The notes under the pieces were generated by a model. The model saw only the letters and a list, made by a program, of their open reading frames with translations, was not told where the DNA came from and did no database searches. Positions 40,198 through 49,629 of a stretch of DNA of 64,000 bases are shown here, one piece after another. The stretch is from Azospirillum lipoferum (GTDB taxonomy: Bacteria > Pseudomonadota > Alphaproteobacteria > Azospirillales > Azospirillaceae). The stretch is from the NCBI RefSeq assembly GCF_024170005.1, contig NZ_JALJXJ010000018.1, positions 62,001-126,000 of the forward strand, written 5' to 3'. How positions within the stretch are numbered: the first letter of the stretch is position 1; the number at the start of each line of letters is the position of its first letter. Position numbers and translations under genes: made by a program.

Positions 40198-42810
40198 ATG
40201 AGCATTTTCGGTTCGATGACAACCGCCGTTCTCGGCCTGAATGCCCAGTCGAAGGCGCTCGGACATATCTCGGACAACATCGCGAACAGCTCGACCATCG
40301 GCTACAAGCGCGTCGATTCAGCCTTCGAGACGATGGTCCTGCAGTCCAGCCAGCGCCTGCACGAGCCTGGCGGGGTCACGGCGCAGCCGGTCTTCATGAA
40401 CAACATCCAGGGCAGCCTGACCCAGGTGCAGAGCCCGACCAACATCGCCATCCAGGGCCAGGGCTTCTTCAGCGTCACCAAGGTGGCGACCCAGGGTTCC
40501 AGCACGCTGGTGCAGACGCAGACGGGCACGGTCAATTCGTCGGCCGCCTTCTACACCCGCGCCGGCGACTTCGAACTGGACAAGAGCCGCTATCTGGTCA
40601 ACAGCTCGGGCTATGCCCTGAACGGCTGGCTGGTCGATCCGGTGACGGGCGTCCTGCACAAGGACCAGGTGGCGCCGATCCAGGTCAACTCCCTGATCGA
40701 CAAGCCGGTGGCGACCAATACGATCGACCTGGCTGCCAACCTGCCGGCGACGCCGAAGGAAGGCGAGAAGGTCCCCGACAGCAGCATCCAGATCTTCGAC
40801 AGCCAGGGCAATCCACGCACCGTCAATTTCAAGTGGCGGCAGCAGGCGGACAGCAGCTGGCGCATGGTCCTGGACGCGCCGGGTTCGAACACCAAGCCGG
40901 TCGACGGCACCTTCTCCGGCAATCCCGCCACCGTGACCTTCGGCCAGAACATCCCCGGCCAGACCGCGGTGGCACAGGTCAACGTCATCACCATCGCCGG
41001 CAACAACACCAACGGACAGGACAACCTGCGCATCGGCGATACCTATTCGGTGAAGGTCGACGGTACCACCTACAGCCTGAAGGTCACTTCCGACAACATC
41101 GGGTCGATCCGGACATATTCGGGTCTGGCCGGCGCGCTGGCCAACCAGATCAACTCCGCCTCCCCGGCGGCGTCGGTGCTCGCCACCTCGTCGGGCCAGA
41201 CCATCCGCGTCACCGCCCGCAACCCAGGCACGCCGTTCAAACTGAACACCGACGTGGTGTCCGGCACCAACACCACCAACACCATCGTCCCCCAGACCTC
41301 GACGGCGGCGACCGCCAGTGCCGGCGAGATCGACAAGTTCCAGTTCCCGCAGACGCAGGTCGAGGTCGGCGACTCCTTCACCATCAACGTGAACGGCACG
41401 CCGATCAGCTACACGGTGACCGCCGGGACCTATCAGAGCTATTCGACGGTGAGCGACGTCGTCTCGCAGCTGGCCGGCAAGATCAACCAGGCGCTGGGCA
41501 CGACCGTAACCGCCTCGTCGGCCGGCAACATCCTGTCGATCCAGGCCAATGCGGTGAACACCAACGTCACCTCCAGCGCGACGGTGACCAATTCCAGCGC
41601 ATCCGTGAACACGATGAGCTCGCTGCCGTCGGTCGCCAGCGTCGCCGGCGTGCGCCAGAGCCGCACGGTGACCCTGACCGGCACGCCGGGCGACATCGGC
41701 ACGCAATACACCCTCAGCATCAACGGCACGGCGGTGACCTACAGCACCACCGGCGAAGAGATGACGATGGAGGACATCACCGCGGCGCTGGCGAACAAGA
41801 TCAACTCCAACACCGCCCTGCCGGTGACCGCCACCGCACAGGGCGGCGTGATCACGGTCACCTCGAAGACGGCGGCCAGCCCGACCAACACCAACACTAT
41901 GACCGGCACCGGTACCGTGACGCTGAACGGTTCCACCATCGACGTCGGTGACACCTATACCATCACCGACTCCGGCGGTACGCCCTATCAGTTGACGATC
42001 ACCAACGCCAACTACGGCACTTACGATACCCCCGCCAAGGTCATGCAGTATTTCGCGACGGTCGTTCCCGGCGCGACCGCGACCGGCAACACCCTGACGG
42101 CGGCGGGTGCGACCGGCGCCGTCACCGACGCCCCCGTCGCGCAGTTCACCCTGGACCAGAGCGCCGTCGCCGGCCAGACGCCCGCCCATGTCGGCCTGAC
42201 CTTCGGCAAGACGCCGGAGACCGTCGGCACCCTGACCAACATCTCCACGGCTCTGGTCGGCACCGGCACCGCGGTCAGTGCCGCCAACCAGTCCGCCGGG
42301 TCCGACGCCACCGTCACCTTCACCGTCGATTACGGCTTCGGCCCGCAGCAGATCACGCTGAACCTCGGCAAGTACCAGAAGCCAGGCGGCCTGACCCAAT
42401 ATGCCGGCGAGGAGATCAACGTCACGCAGCTGGTCCAGAACGGCGCGCCACGCGGGCAGTTCAAGGACGTGGTGTTCGGCGACAACGGCACGGTCATGGT
42501 CAACTACGACAATGGACGGTCGAAGATGGTCGCGAAGGTGCCGATCATCACCTTCAACAACCCGAACGCCCTGCAACGCGAGTCCGGCGGCGTCTTCATC
42601 GAGAGCGAAGAAGCCGGCAAGCCGAACTTCAACGATCCGGAGACGAACGGCGCCGGTGCGGTGGTGGCGAACAGCGTCGAAAGCTCCAACGTCGACATCG
42701 CCGACGAGTTCACCAAGATGATCGTCACCCAGCGAAGCTATTCGGCCAACGCGAAGATCGTCACCACCTCCGACGAAATGCTTCAGGAGGTTCTGGGGCT
42801 GAAGCGTTAA
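40198..42810 (+). CDS. flgE: Flagellar hook protein FlgE (enlarged)
   Basis: An 870-residue hook subunit exported by the flagellar type III system. The N-terminal rod/hook motif is MSIFGSMTTAVLGLNAQSKA, then LGHISDNIANSSTIGYKRVD. NIAIQGQGFF and FYTRAGDFELDKSRYLVNSS are FlgE signatures. The C terminus ANSVESSNVDIADEFTKMIV and SYSANAKIVTTSDEMLQEVL forms the coiled coil. The protein is about twice the length of many FlgE proteins. The excess is four repeated beta-rich modules, roughly 41025-42130, each with a GDxYxI...GTxY...LAxKIN pattern. A CGGAGA ribosome site and sigma-54 promoter precede it. flgK follows after 115 bp. Confidence 0.96.
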   Translation: MSIFGSMTTAVLGLNAQSKALGHISDNIANSSTIGYKRVDSAFETMVLQSSQRLHEPGGVTAQPVFMNNIQGSLTQVQSPTNIAIQGQGFFSVTKVATQGSSTLVQTQTGTVNSSAAFYTRAGDFELDKSRYLVNSSGYALNGWLVDPVTGVLHKDQVAPIQVNSLIDKPVATNTIDLAANLPATPKEGEKVPDSSIQIFDSQGNPRTVNFKWRQQADSSWRMVLDAPGSNTKPVDGTFSGNPATVTFGQNIPGQTAVAQVNVITIAGNNTNGQDNLRIGDTYSVKVDGTTYSLKVTSDNIGSIRTYSGLAGALANQINSASPAASVLATSSGQTIRVTARNPGTPFKLNTDVVSGTNTTNTIVPQTSTAATASAGEIDKFQFPQTQVEVGDSFTINVNGTPISYTVTAGTYQSYSTVSDVVSQLAGKINQALGTTVTASSAGNILSIQANAVNTNVTSSATVTNSSASVNTMSSLPSVASVAGVRQSRTVTLTGTPGDIGTQYTLSINGTAVTYSTTGEEMTMEDITAALANKINSNTALPVTATAQGGVITVTSKTAASPTNTNTMTGTGTVTLNGSTIDVGDTYTITDSGGTPYQLTITNANYGTYDTPAKVMQYFATVVPGATATGNTLTAAGATGAVTDAPVAQFTLDQSAVAGQTPAHVGLTFGKTPETVGTLTNISTALVGTGTAVSAANQSAGSDATVTFTVDYGFGPQQITLNLGKYQKPGGLTQYAGEEINVTQLVQNGAPRGQFKDVVFGDNGTVMVNYDNGRSKMVAKVPIITFNNPNALQRESGGVFIESEEAGKPNFNDPETNGAGAVVANSVESSNVDIADEFTKMIVTQRSYSANAKIVTTSDEMLQEVLGLKR

Positions 42811-42925
42811 GCGTGGCCCTGAGCTTCTGATTACCTGATCGCCAGTTTCCCTGATCGCCTGAATGGGGGGCGGCGTCCGTCCCGGCACCGCCCCAACCAT
42901 CCCGATCCGTGAAAGGTCTCCTGCC

Positions 42926-44335
42926 ATGTCCCTCTTCGCAGCCTTGAACAGTGCCACGGCCGGGCTGCGCACGGTCCAGACCAACGTCAAGCTGGTTTCG
43001 GACAACATCGCGCAGGCCAACGACCCGAACCGCACCCGCCACACCGCCCAGCAGTCGGTGGACGCCAGCGGTCAGGTCATCAGCACGACCTATCGCCGGG
43101 AGGTCGACAAGGCGCTGATGGCCCAGGTCATGGACCTGACCTCGCGCGATGGCGGATCGCAGGTGACGACCACCTACATGCAGCAGCTGGGCGACCTGAT
43201 GCGGACCACCAACGGGACGCCGCTGCTGAACGAGTATTCGGACAAGTTCCAGGCCGCGATCAAGACGCTGTCGACCTCCCCGGAAGACGAGACGGCGCAG
43301 TACCAGCTGGTCCAGGCGGCCGAAAGTTTCTCGCGCGAGATCCGCCGCGTGTCCGAGGGCGTCGAGCAGATCGACCGCGACATGAAGACCGACATCAACA
43401 AGTCGGTCGACACGGTCAACGACCTGCTGAAGCAGATCAACTCGATCAACAACGACATGGTGTCGCTGCAGGGCCAGGGGTCGGCCGCCAACGCCGTCGC
43501 CGACAAGCGCGATGGGCTGGTCCGCGAACTGAGCACCTATATGGGCATCCGCACGGTTGAGCGGCCGGACGGACGGCTGGCCATCTTCACCCCGTCGGGC
43601 CTGGCGCTGGTCGATGCGCAGCCGGCAAATCTTTCCTATGACGGCGGCAACATCAACCTACAGGTCGGCAATCAAGTCACCTCGATCAACAGCCACCTGA
43701 CCACCGGCAAGCTGGGCTCGCTGATTCAGATGCGCAAGGACGGCTCGACCACCGAGCCGCCGACCCCGGCCAGCGGCGATCCGACGACGGAGATCATCCG
43801 CAAGCTGCGCTCGCAGCTGGACGAGTTCGCCAAGGCCTTCACCGGCCCGACCAAGCCGGGCGAGCCCACCAGCTTCGCCGATGCCTATGACGGGGCCGGC
43901 CCGGCCGCCGCCGGCGAACAAGCCAACCAGTTCTTCACCGGCACCGACCGTTTCACCATCAACATCAACGCCAAGCTCCTGGACAACACCAGCAAAATCA
44001 AGCAGTCCGCCATCGACGACATGGTCAAGGCGGTCAATGCCGCCGGCCGCAGCTTCAATGCCGACGGCCTGCAGATGAAGGATACCACCTACAGCGCCAT
44101 GGGCAGCGCCATCACCGGCACCTGGATGGCCGCGGCCAAGACTGCCAACACCGCTGCCGATTCCAACAAGGAGTCGATGCAGCTCCTCAGCGAGCGCTAT
44201 CAGTCGCAGACCGGCGTGAACATCGACGAGGAAATCGCCCAGCTCCAGCAGCTCCAGACCTCCTACCAGGCTTCGGCACGGGTCATGCAAGTGGCCAATG
44301 CAATGTTTGATGCGCTGGAGGCGGTGGTCCGATGA
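42926..44335 (+). CDS. flgK: Flagellar hook-associated protein 1 FlgK
   Basis: Hook-filament junction protein of 469 residues. N terminus MSLFAALNSATAGLRTVQTN and VKLVSDNIAQANDPNRTRHT; the central coiled region contains DLLKQINSINNDM and KRDGLVRELSTYMGI. The C terminus ends GVNIDEEIAQLQQLQTSYQA, SARVMQVANAMFDALEAVV, the standard FlgK ending. The start is the ATG at 42926 with GAAAGG twelve or so bases upstream. It overlaps flgL by four bases (ATGA). Confidence 0.96.
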   Translation: MSLFAALNSATAGLRTVQTNVKLVSDNIAQANDPNRTRHTAQQSVDASGQVISTTYRREVDKALMAQVMDLTSRDGGSQVTTTYMQQLGDLMRTTNGTPLLNEYSDKFQAAIKTLSTSPEDETAQYQLVQAAESFSREIRRVSEGVEQIDRDMKTDINKSVDTVNDLLKQINSINNDMVSLQGQGSAANAVADKRDGLVRELSTYMGIRTVERPDGRLAIFTPSGLALVDAQPANLSYDGGNINLQVGNQVTSINSHLTTGKLGSLIQMRKDGSTTEPPTPASGDPTTEIIRKLRSQLDEFAKAFTGPTKPGEPTSFADAYDGAGPAAAGEQANQFFTGTDRFTININAKLLDNTSKIKQSAIDDMVKAVNAAGRSFNADGLQMKDTTYSAMGSAITGTWMAAAKTANTAADSNKESMQLLSERYQSQTGVNIDEEIAQLQQLQTSYQASARVMQVANAMFDALEAVVR

Positions 44336-46380
44336 GCTCGATAACGGGAGTCAGCAGCTACTCGAAATATCTGAGCCTTGTCCGGAACCTGTCCGGGGGC
44401 CAGAACGACATCAACCGGCTGTCCGAACAGCTGACCACGGGCAAGAAGTCGGTCGATCTGAACGCCTATGGCCCGGAGGTCCAGAAGCTTCTGGATCTGC
44501 GGGCGGAGATGGCGAAGAAGGACAACTACATCCAGAGCATCAACACCGCGGCGCCGCGCGTGCAGGCGACGGACAAGGTGCTGACCTCGATGGAGTCCAT
44601 CGTGTCGAGCTGGACCTCCAGCACGACCTTCCCCTTCCAGCCCGGCCCGGCCAGCGTCAGCACGCCGACCAACACCAATCCCAACGGGATGAAACTGTCG
44701 ATCGACGCCACCAAGTCGACGCTGACGGTCGGCGCCAACTACACCGTCACCGCCGTCCCGTCGCAGCAGGGCGGCAACGGCACCTTCGACGTGACGGTGA
44801 CCGACGGGCTGGGCGGCAAGACCACCCGTGCCATCAACCTGGGCACCACCCCGCCCAACGACGGCAAGGGCTACAACTTCAACATCTCCGGCGGCCCCGG
44901 CGAGGGCGCCATCCTGAACCTGACCTTCGACAGTCTGAAAGCGGCGTCGAGCAGCAGCTTCTCCGTCAGCTTCCCGCAGGCCGACCAGGTCAAGGACCGG
45001 GCCGAGGGCGCCATGCGCGACATCCAGGCTCTGCTGAACCAGCGCTTCGGCGACCGCTACCTGTTCTCCGGCTCCCGCTTCGGGACGGAGCCGGTCACCG
45101 ACCTGACGGCGACGACCCAGACCAGCAAGATCACGCTGAATGGCGCTGTGGTGAATGCCGACGATTATTTCGAGGTGACGGTCTCCGGCAAGACCTTCGG
45201 CTATCAGATCCAGGCGACCGACCCGAAGACGCTGACCTTCGTCGCCCAGACCCTGACCAGCCAGATCAACGCCGCCAGCCCGCCGCTGCCGATGACGGTG
45301 TCGACCTCCAACGGCATCATCTCCCTGGTCGGCCAGCAGCCGGGGCAGAAGTTCGATCTGTCGGCGCGCGTCGTCAACTCGGCCACGGTGGAGAACAGCG
45401 TCGACGCGCCCTCCACCACCCAGGCGCCGACGACCGCCCTGCCGCAGATCGACCGCTTCACCCTGAACGGTGCGGCGGTGGACATCGGCGACACCTTCGA
45501 GTTCACGGTGGCAGTCGGCGACCCCGACGATCCATTCAACCAGAACTACTATCTCAAGAATCCGACCGAGCCGCACGACCTGCCGCCCTATCAGGCCTAC
45601 AAGGTCAGCTACACGGTCAGCGACACCGACTATGCCGCCGGCGTCACCAACGTGAGCCAGGTGGCCGACAAGCTGCGCCAGAATTTCGCCAACCTGAACC
45701 CGGCGCCGCCGGTCACCATCGACGCCGTCGGCAATGGTCCGGGCATCGCGCTGACCAGCACGGCCAATGCCGATCCCAACCATCCCGGCCGCAGTTCGCT
45801 GTTCTCGACCAGCGCCAAGGTGACGAACGGGTCGCTGCAGAATACCATCTCCGTCGGTACCCTGCCGCCGGAGCAGGACAGCCAGATCGACGTGCCCGTC
45901 AAGGAACCGCCGGAACTGCCCTTCTACGATTCCGAATATCTGACCAAGGGCAAGAACCCCGACGCGTACCGCAAGTCGCAGGTGACCATCGACGACAATC
46001 TGAACCTGACCTATGGGGTCAGCGCCGACGACAAGGCGTTCCAGTCACTGGTCAAGGCAATGCAGTTGGTGCGGACGGCGGCGGCCAACCCCGGCAAATG
46101 GACCGAATACAGCACCCAGGCGCGCGAAATGCTGACCCAGGCATCCGACCAGATCCGCTCGATCCACGCCAAGGTTGCCTCCGACGCCGCCACGCTGGAG
46201 ACCACCAAGGACGCCCACACCGATTCGGTCGCCACCCTGACCGACCGCGTCGCCAAGATCGAAGGCATCGACCAGACCGAGGTCGCCGCCCGGCTGAGCA
46301 GTGCGATGAATGTCCAGCAGGCGACCTACACCGTCGCCGGCCAGACGCAGAAGCTCTCTCTGCTGAACTATCTGGCCTGA
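44332..46380 (+). CDS. flgL: Flagellar hook-associated protein 3 FlgL (enlarged)
   Basis: Flagellin-like junction protein of 682 residues, roughly twice the usual length. N-terminal coiled coil SSYSKYLSLVRNLSGGQNDI and INRLSEQLTTGKKSVDLNAY; AMRDIQALLNQRFGDRYLFS and GSRFGTEPV are diagnostic of FlgL. The C-terminal helix carries KIEGIDQTEVAARLSSAMNV. Between them lie two modules resembling those of FlgE (about 45145-45380 and 45472-45790), with VNADDYFEVTVSGKTFGYQI and VDIGDTFEFTVAVGD. Translationally coupled to flgK by an ATGA overlap. Confidence 0.94.
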   Translation: MSSITGVSSYSKYLSLVRNLSGGQNDINRLSEQLTTGKKSVDLNAYGPEVQKLLDLRAEMAKKDNYIQSINTAAPRVQATDKVLTSMESIVSSWTSSTTFPFQPGPASVSTPTNTNPNGMKLSIDATKSTLTVGANYTVTAVPSQQGGNGTFDVTVTDGLGGKTTRAINLGTTPPNDGKGYNFNISGGPGEGAILNLTFDSLKAASSSSFSVSFPQADQVKDRAEGAMRDIQALLNQRFGDRYLFSGSRFGTEPVTDLTATTQTSKITLNGAVVNADDYFEVTVSGKTFGYQIQATDPKTLTFVAQTLTSQINAASPPLPMTVSTSNGIISLVGQQPGQKFDLSARVVNSATVENSVDAPSTTQAPTTALPQIDRFTLNGAAVDIGDTFEFTVAVGDPDDPFNQNYYLKNPTEPHDLPPYQAYKVSYTVSDTDYAAGVTNVSQVADKLRQNFANLNPAPPVTIDAVGNGPGIALTSTANADPNHPGRSSLFSTSAKVTNGSLQNTISVGTLPPEQDSQIDVPVKEPPELPFYDSEYLTKGKNPDAYRKSQVTIDDNLNLTYGVSADDKAFQSLVKAMQLVRTAAANPGKWTEYSTQAREMLTQASDQIRSIHAKVASDAATLETTKDAHTDSVATLTDRVAKIEGIDQTEVAARLSSAMNVQQATYTVAGQTQKLSLLNYLA

Positions 46381-46388
46381 AGACGAAA

Positions 46389-46411
46389 GGGGCGGCCAGC
46401 CCGGCCGCCCC
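46389..46411 (+). terminator. Terminator after flgL
   Basis: GGGGCGGCC (46389-46397) pairs with GGCCGCCCC (46403-46411) across a 5-nt loop, followed by CGCTTTCC. It lies between the convergent flgL and TRAP binding-protein genes. Confidence 0.75.
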
Positions 46412-46437
46412 CGCTTTCCGTCAGAACCCGGACTCCG

Positions 46438-47538
46438 TCACTTGGAGCGGCCGGCCGACTGCACGAAGTTGTCGTAGGGCAGTTCCGCGACGCGGAACCA
46501 CAGCTGGACTTCCTCCAGGAAGGGCTTCCAGCTGTCGTAGACGGCCTTGAAGTCCGGGTTGGTCTTCGCAATGTCGTCGTACATCTCGTAGGCGATCTTG
46601 TGAGCGGCCTCCATCAGGTCACGCGGATAGGGACGCAGCAGGGCGCCCTTGGCGACCAGACGCTTCAGCGCCCTGGCGTTCTCCGCGTCGTAGCGGGCGG
46701 TCATCGCGCTGTTCGCCTCGGCGCAGGCCGCCGTCAGGATCGCCTGATAGGACTTGGGCAGCGCCTCCCATTCCTTCTGGTTGATGTAGAGCGAGACCTG
46801 CGGCCCGCCTTCCCACCAGCCCGGATAGTAGTAGTATTTGGCGACCTGGACGAAGCCCAGCTTCTCGTCGTCATAGGGGCCGACGAACTCGACCGCGTCG
46901 ATGGTGCCCTTTTCCAGCGCCGGATAGATGTCGCTGCCGGCGATCTGGGTCGGGGCGGCACCCAGCTTGGCCATGATCTGGCCGGTGATGCCGGCGATGC
47001 GGATCTTCAGACCGTTGAAGTCGGCCAGCGACTTGATCTCCTTGCGGTACCAGCCGCCCATCTGGGCGCCGGTGTTGCCGGCGGGGAACTGGACGATGCC
47101 GTGCTTGGCGAAGAAGTTGCGCATCACCTCCTGGCCGCCGCCATACTGGTACCAGGCGTTCTGCTGACGGGCGTTCGGGCCGAAGGGGATCGCGGTGTCG
47201 AAGGCGAAGGTCGGGTCCTTGCCGACATAATAGTAGCCACAGGTGTGGCCGCACTGGACGGTGCCGTTCTGCACGGCGTCCAGCACCTGAAGCCCGGGGA
47301 CGATCTCACCGGCGGCATGCACGCGGATCTGAAACTTGCCGTCGGTCGCTTCCGAGACCCGCTTGGCGATCAGTTCGGACGTGCCGACCAGGATGTCGGT
47401 GCTCTTCGGGAAGCTCGAAGCCAGACGCCACTGGATGGCCGGCTGGCTCTGCGCGATGGCCGGGGCCGCGAGGGTCGAAGCGGCAACGGTCGAAACGGCA
47501 CCGACGCCGGCCCTGGTGAGAAACGCTCTTCTTTCCAC
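46438..47538 (-). CDS. TRAP transporter substrate-binding protein (DctP family, TakP-like)
   Basis: Periplasmic binding protein of 366 residues. It starts with a twin-arginine-type leader MERRAFLTRAG...AAPAIAQ (about 30 residues). The mature sequence has WRLASSFPKSTDILVG, the substrate-contact segment GNTGAQMGGWYRKEI with the binding Arg, and TIDAVEFVGPYDDEKLGF. These closely resemble TakP, the 2-oxoacid binding protein of Rhodobacter. No DctQ or DctM membrane subunits are adjacent, so it is an orphan that must use components encoded elsewhere. Confidence 0.9.
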   Translation of the reverse strand: MERRAFLTRAGVGAVSTVAASTLAAPAIAQSQPAIQWRLASSFPKSTDILVGTSELIAKRVSEATDGKFQIRVHAAGEIVPGLQVLDAVQNGTVQCGHTCGYYYVGKDPTFAFDTAIPFGPNARQQNAWYQYGGGQEVMRNFFAKHGIVQFPAGNTGAQMGGWYRKEIKSLADFNGLKIRIAGITGQIMAKLGAAPTQIAGSDIYPALEKGTIDAVEFVGPYDDEKLGFVQVAKYYYYPGWWEGGPQVSLYINQKEWEALPKSYQAILTAACAEANSAMTARYDAENARALKRLVAKGALLRPYPRDLMEAAHKIAYEMYDDIAKTNPDFKAVYDSWKPFLEEVQLWFRVAELPYDNFVQSAGRSK

Positions 47539-47638
47539 TCCCGCTACTCCGCAAGATTATTGCTGTTACTGATGATTTCCCCGACCCGCGATGAATCAGG
47601 GAATTTCAGCGACTTAGGCGAGAGTGCAACAAAGCATC

Positions 47639-47658
47639 CGATGCGGAGCCCCGCATCG
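47639..47658 (-). terminator. Hairpin between the alpha-glucosidase and TRAP genes
   Basis: CGATGCGG pairs with CCGCATCG around a 4-nt loop, in the 187-bp gap downstream of the alpha-glucosidase stop and upstream of the TRAP binding-protein start (both minus strand). A weak GCTTTGTTG tract comes roughly 20-30 bases upstream of the TRAP side. Terminator or operator cannot be decided. Confidence 0.4.
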
Positions 47659-47725
47659 CATAAATGTGCATGCCTGCCTTTCGAGGGTGTAGCCGGCACC
47701 CCCGGGCAGCTTATTCAGGGATGCG

Positions 47726-49477
47726 TCAGGAGGCGGGTCGCAGCCGCCCCAGGAAGACAGACAGCGGCGGCATCACCAGCGTCCGCCCGTCGGCGGTCAG
47801 TTCCGGCGGCAGGGCGCCGGGCGCGCGGGGGATGGACAGGGCTTCCGGCTCGCCACGGCCGCGCAGCGCGAATTCGGCCGGGCGGTCGGCCATGTTGAAG
47901 ACGGCCAGCAGGCGGTCGTCGCCCGTGGTCCGCTCAAAGGACAGGAGGTCGCCATGCTCCTCCACCGCGGTTACGCTGCCGCGGCGCAGCGCCTCCAGAT
48001 CGCGGCGCAGCGAGAGGGCGGCCCGCCACACCGCCAGGGGGCTGCCGGCCGTCCGCTCCTGCCGGTCGACGGCGAGGTCGCGATGGGCGTCGGGCACCGG
48101 CAGCCAGGGTTCGGCGATGGTGAAGCCGGCATGGGGCTCGCCGGACCGCCAGGGCATCGGCGTGCGGCTGCCGTCGCGGCCCTGGAAATCGGGCCAATAG
48201 GTGATCCCGAAGGGGTCGCGCAGCTGGTGCTGCTCCAGCACCGCGTTGGGCAGGGCCAGCTCCTCCCCCTGATAGAGGCAGACGGTACCGGGCAGCGATG
48301 CCGCCAGCATCGCCAGCAGGGCATTGAAGGATTGCGGGTCGGCACCGGCGGGCAGCCAGCGGCTGGCGGACCGCTCCACGTCATGGTTGGACAGGCTCCA
48401 GCAGATCGACTCCGGCCGTCCGGCGGCACCCAGCGCCTGGGCGAAGCCCCTGGCGCTGAACGGCTGCTTGGCCAGCGACAGGGTGTAGGCAGCGTGGAGA
48501 CCCTGCGGCGTGCAGTAGGCGGCGATGCGCTGACCGGCGCCGGGCTGGCTCGACAGCTCGCCCAGCAGGACGCGGCCGGGATAGCGCTCCACCGTCCCGC
48601 GCAGGCGGGACAGGATGCCGCCGATGGCCGGGTGCATCATGTCGTAGACATGCTGTTGCAGGGCGAAGGGCTTCAGCGGCGGCTCGGCCTCGCGCCAGAG
48701 GACGGCGGGGTTGGAGCGCAGCTGCGGGTCGTGGGCGAAGAAGTCGACGGCATCGATGCGGAAGCCGTCGACGCCGCGCTCCATCCAGAATTCCGCCGTC
48801 TCGCACAGCGCGTCCATCACCGCGGGGTGGTGCAGGTTCAGCGCCGGCTGGCTGGACAGGAAATGGTGCAGGTAATATTGCCGCCGCCGCGGTTCCCAGG
48901 TCCAGGCGGCGCCACCGAACACCGACAGCCAGTTGTTGGGAGCGGTGCCGTCGGGCTTGGCGTCGGCCCAGACATACCAGTCGGACATCTCATTGCTGCG
49001 GGACCGGCGGCTCTCCACGAACCAGCCATGGGCGTCGGAGGTGTGGCCGCAGACCAGATCGACCAGCACCTTCAGCCCCAACCCATGGGCACGCTCGACC
49101 AGCCGGTCGAAAACGGCGAGGTTGCCCATGCGCGGATCCACCGCCCGATGGTCGGCGACGTCATAGCCGAAATCGGTGCGCGGCGACGGGTAGAAGGGGC
49201 TGATCCACACCCCGTCGACCCCCAGCGAGGCCACATGGTCCAACCCCTCGATCACGCCGTCGAGATCGCCCCAGCCATCGCCGCCATGGTCGCGGAAGCT
49301 GAGCGGATAGATCTGGTAGAGCGCCGCCCCGTTCAGCCAGGACAGATTCGGGCCGGACGACTGGGAATGGGAAAGGGTGTGGGGCAAGGCAGCAGGCTCC
49401 GCGCCGGGGTGTGCACATGCAAGTCGCCGATGGCGGGTCGCAGATGTGCGGTTCGCGGTATCAGCTTCCTGCTTCAT
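47726..49477 (-). CDS. GH13 alpha-glucosidase / oligo-1,6-glucosidase family
   Basis: Cytoplasmic glycoside hydrolase of 583 residues acting on short alpha-glucosides. Motifs are ALYQIYPLSFRD, GVDGVWISPFYPSPRTDFGY, LVDLVCGHTSDAHGWF, nucleophile region GVDGFRIDAVDFF, acid/base VLLGELSSQPG and SLSNHDVERSASRW. These match the sucrose/trehalose/maltose-cleaving subfamilies of alphaproteobacteria. The ATG ending at 49477 lacks a clear ribosome site and adds a 30-residue arginine-rich tail. A TTG ending at 49387 with GGAG nine bases upstream may be the real start. It could connect to the trehalose genes functionally, but is unlinked by operon. Confidence 0.9.
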   Translation of the reverse strand: MKQEADTANRTSATRHRRLACAHPGAEPAALPHTLSHSQSSGPNLSWLNGAALYQIYPLSFRDHGGDGWGDLDGVIEGLDHVASLGVDGVWISPFYPSPRTDFGYDVADHRAVDPRMGNLAVFDRLVERAHGLGLKVLVDLVCGHTSDAHGWFVESRRSRSNEMSDWYVWADAKPDGTAPNNWLSVFGGAAWTWEPRRRQYYLHHFLSSQPALNLHHPAVMDALCETAEFWMERGVDGFRIDAVDFFAHDPQLRSNPAVLWREAEPPLKPFALQQHVYDMMHPAIGGILSRLRGTVERYPGRVLLGELSSQPGAGQRIAAYCTPQGLHAAYTLSLAKQPFSARGFAQALGAAGRPESICWSLSNHDVERSASRWLPAGADPQSFNALLAMLAASLPGTVCLYQGEELALPNAVLEQHQLRDPFGITYWPDFQGRDGSRTPMPWRSGEPHAGFTIAEPWLPVPDAHRDLAVDRQERTAGSPLAVWRAALSLRRDLEALRRGSVTAVEEHGDLLSFERTTGDDRLLAVFNMADRPAEFALRGRGEPEALSIPRAPGALPPELTADGRTLVMPPLSVFLGRLRPAS

Positions 49478-49629
49478 GGCTAACGAAAGGTTACCGGCCG
49501 TTCGTAGTCACAGGGCTAGGCCTTTCGTCGAAGCGCGCCATCGGGACAGAAACTTGCGGACGGGTTCCCTCAGACTTGGCCGCTATGCGGCGCTACGGCT
49601 ATACCAGCGGTTCTGGCCGGGGAGCGGGA

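Noticed and set aside
42834-42859. Direct repeat CCTGATCGCC (42834-42843 and 42850-42859) between flgE and flgK
   Set aside because: Too short and unlinked to any promoter element to support a function.
42811-42925. A second sigma-54 promoter before flgK
   Set aside because: A CGGCACCGCC stretch is present but no GC element at the right distance, so flgK probably reads from the flgE promoter.
40318-43044. A 908-codon open frame antisense to flgE
   Set aside because: Low-complexity Gly/Val/Arg/Asp reading opposite the hook gene. The repeats in it simply mirror the FlgE modules.
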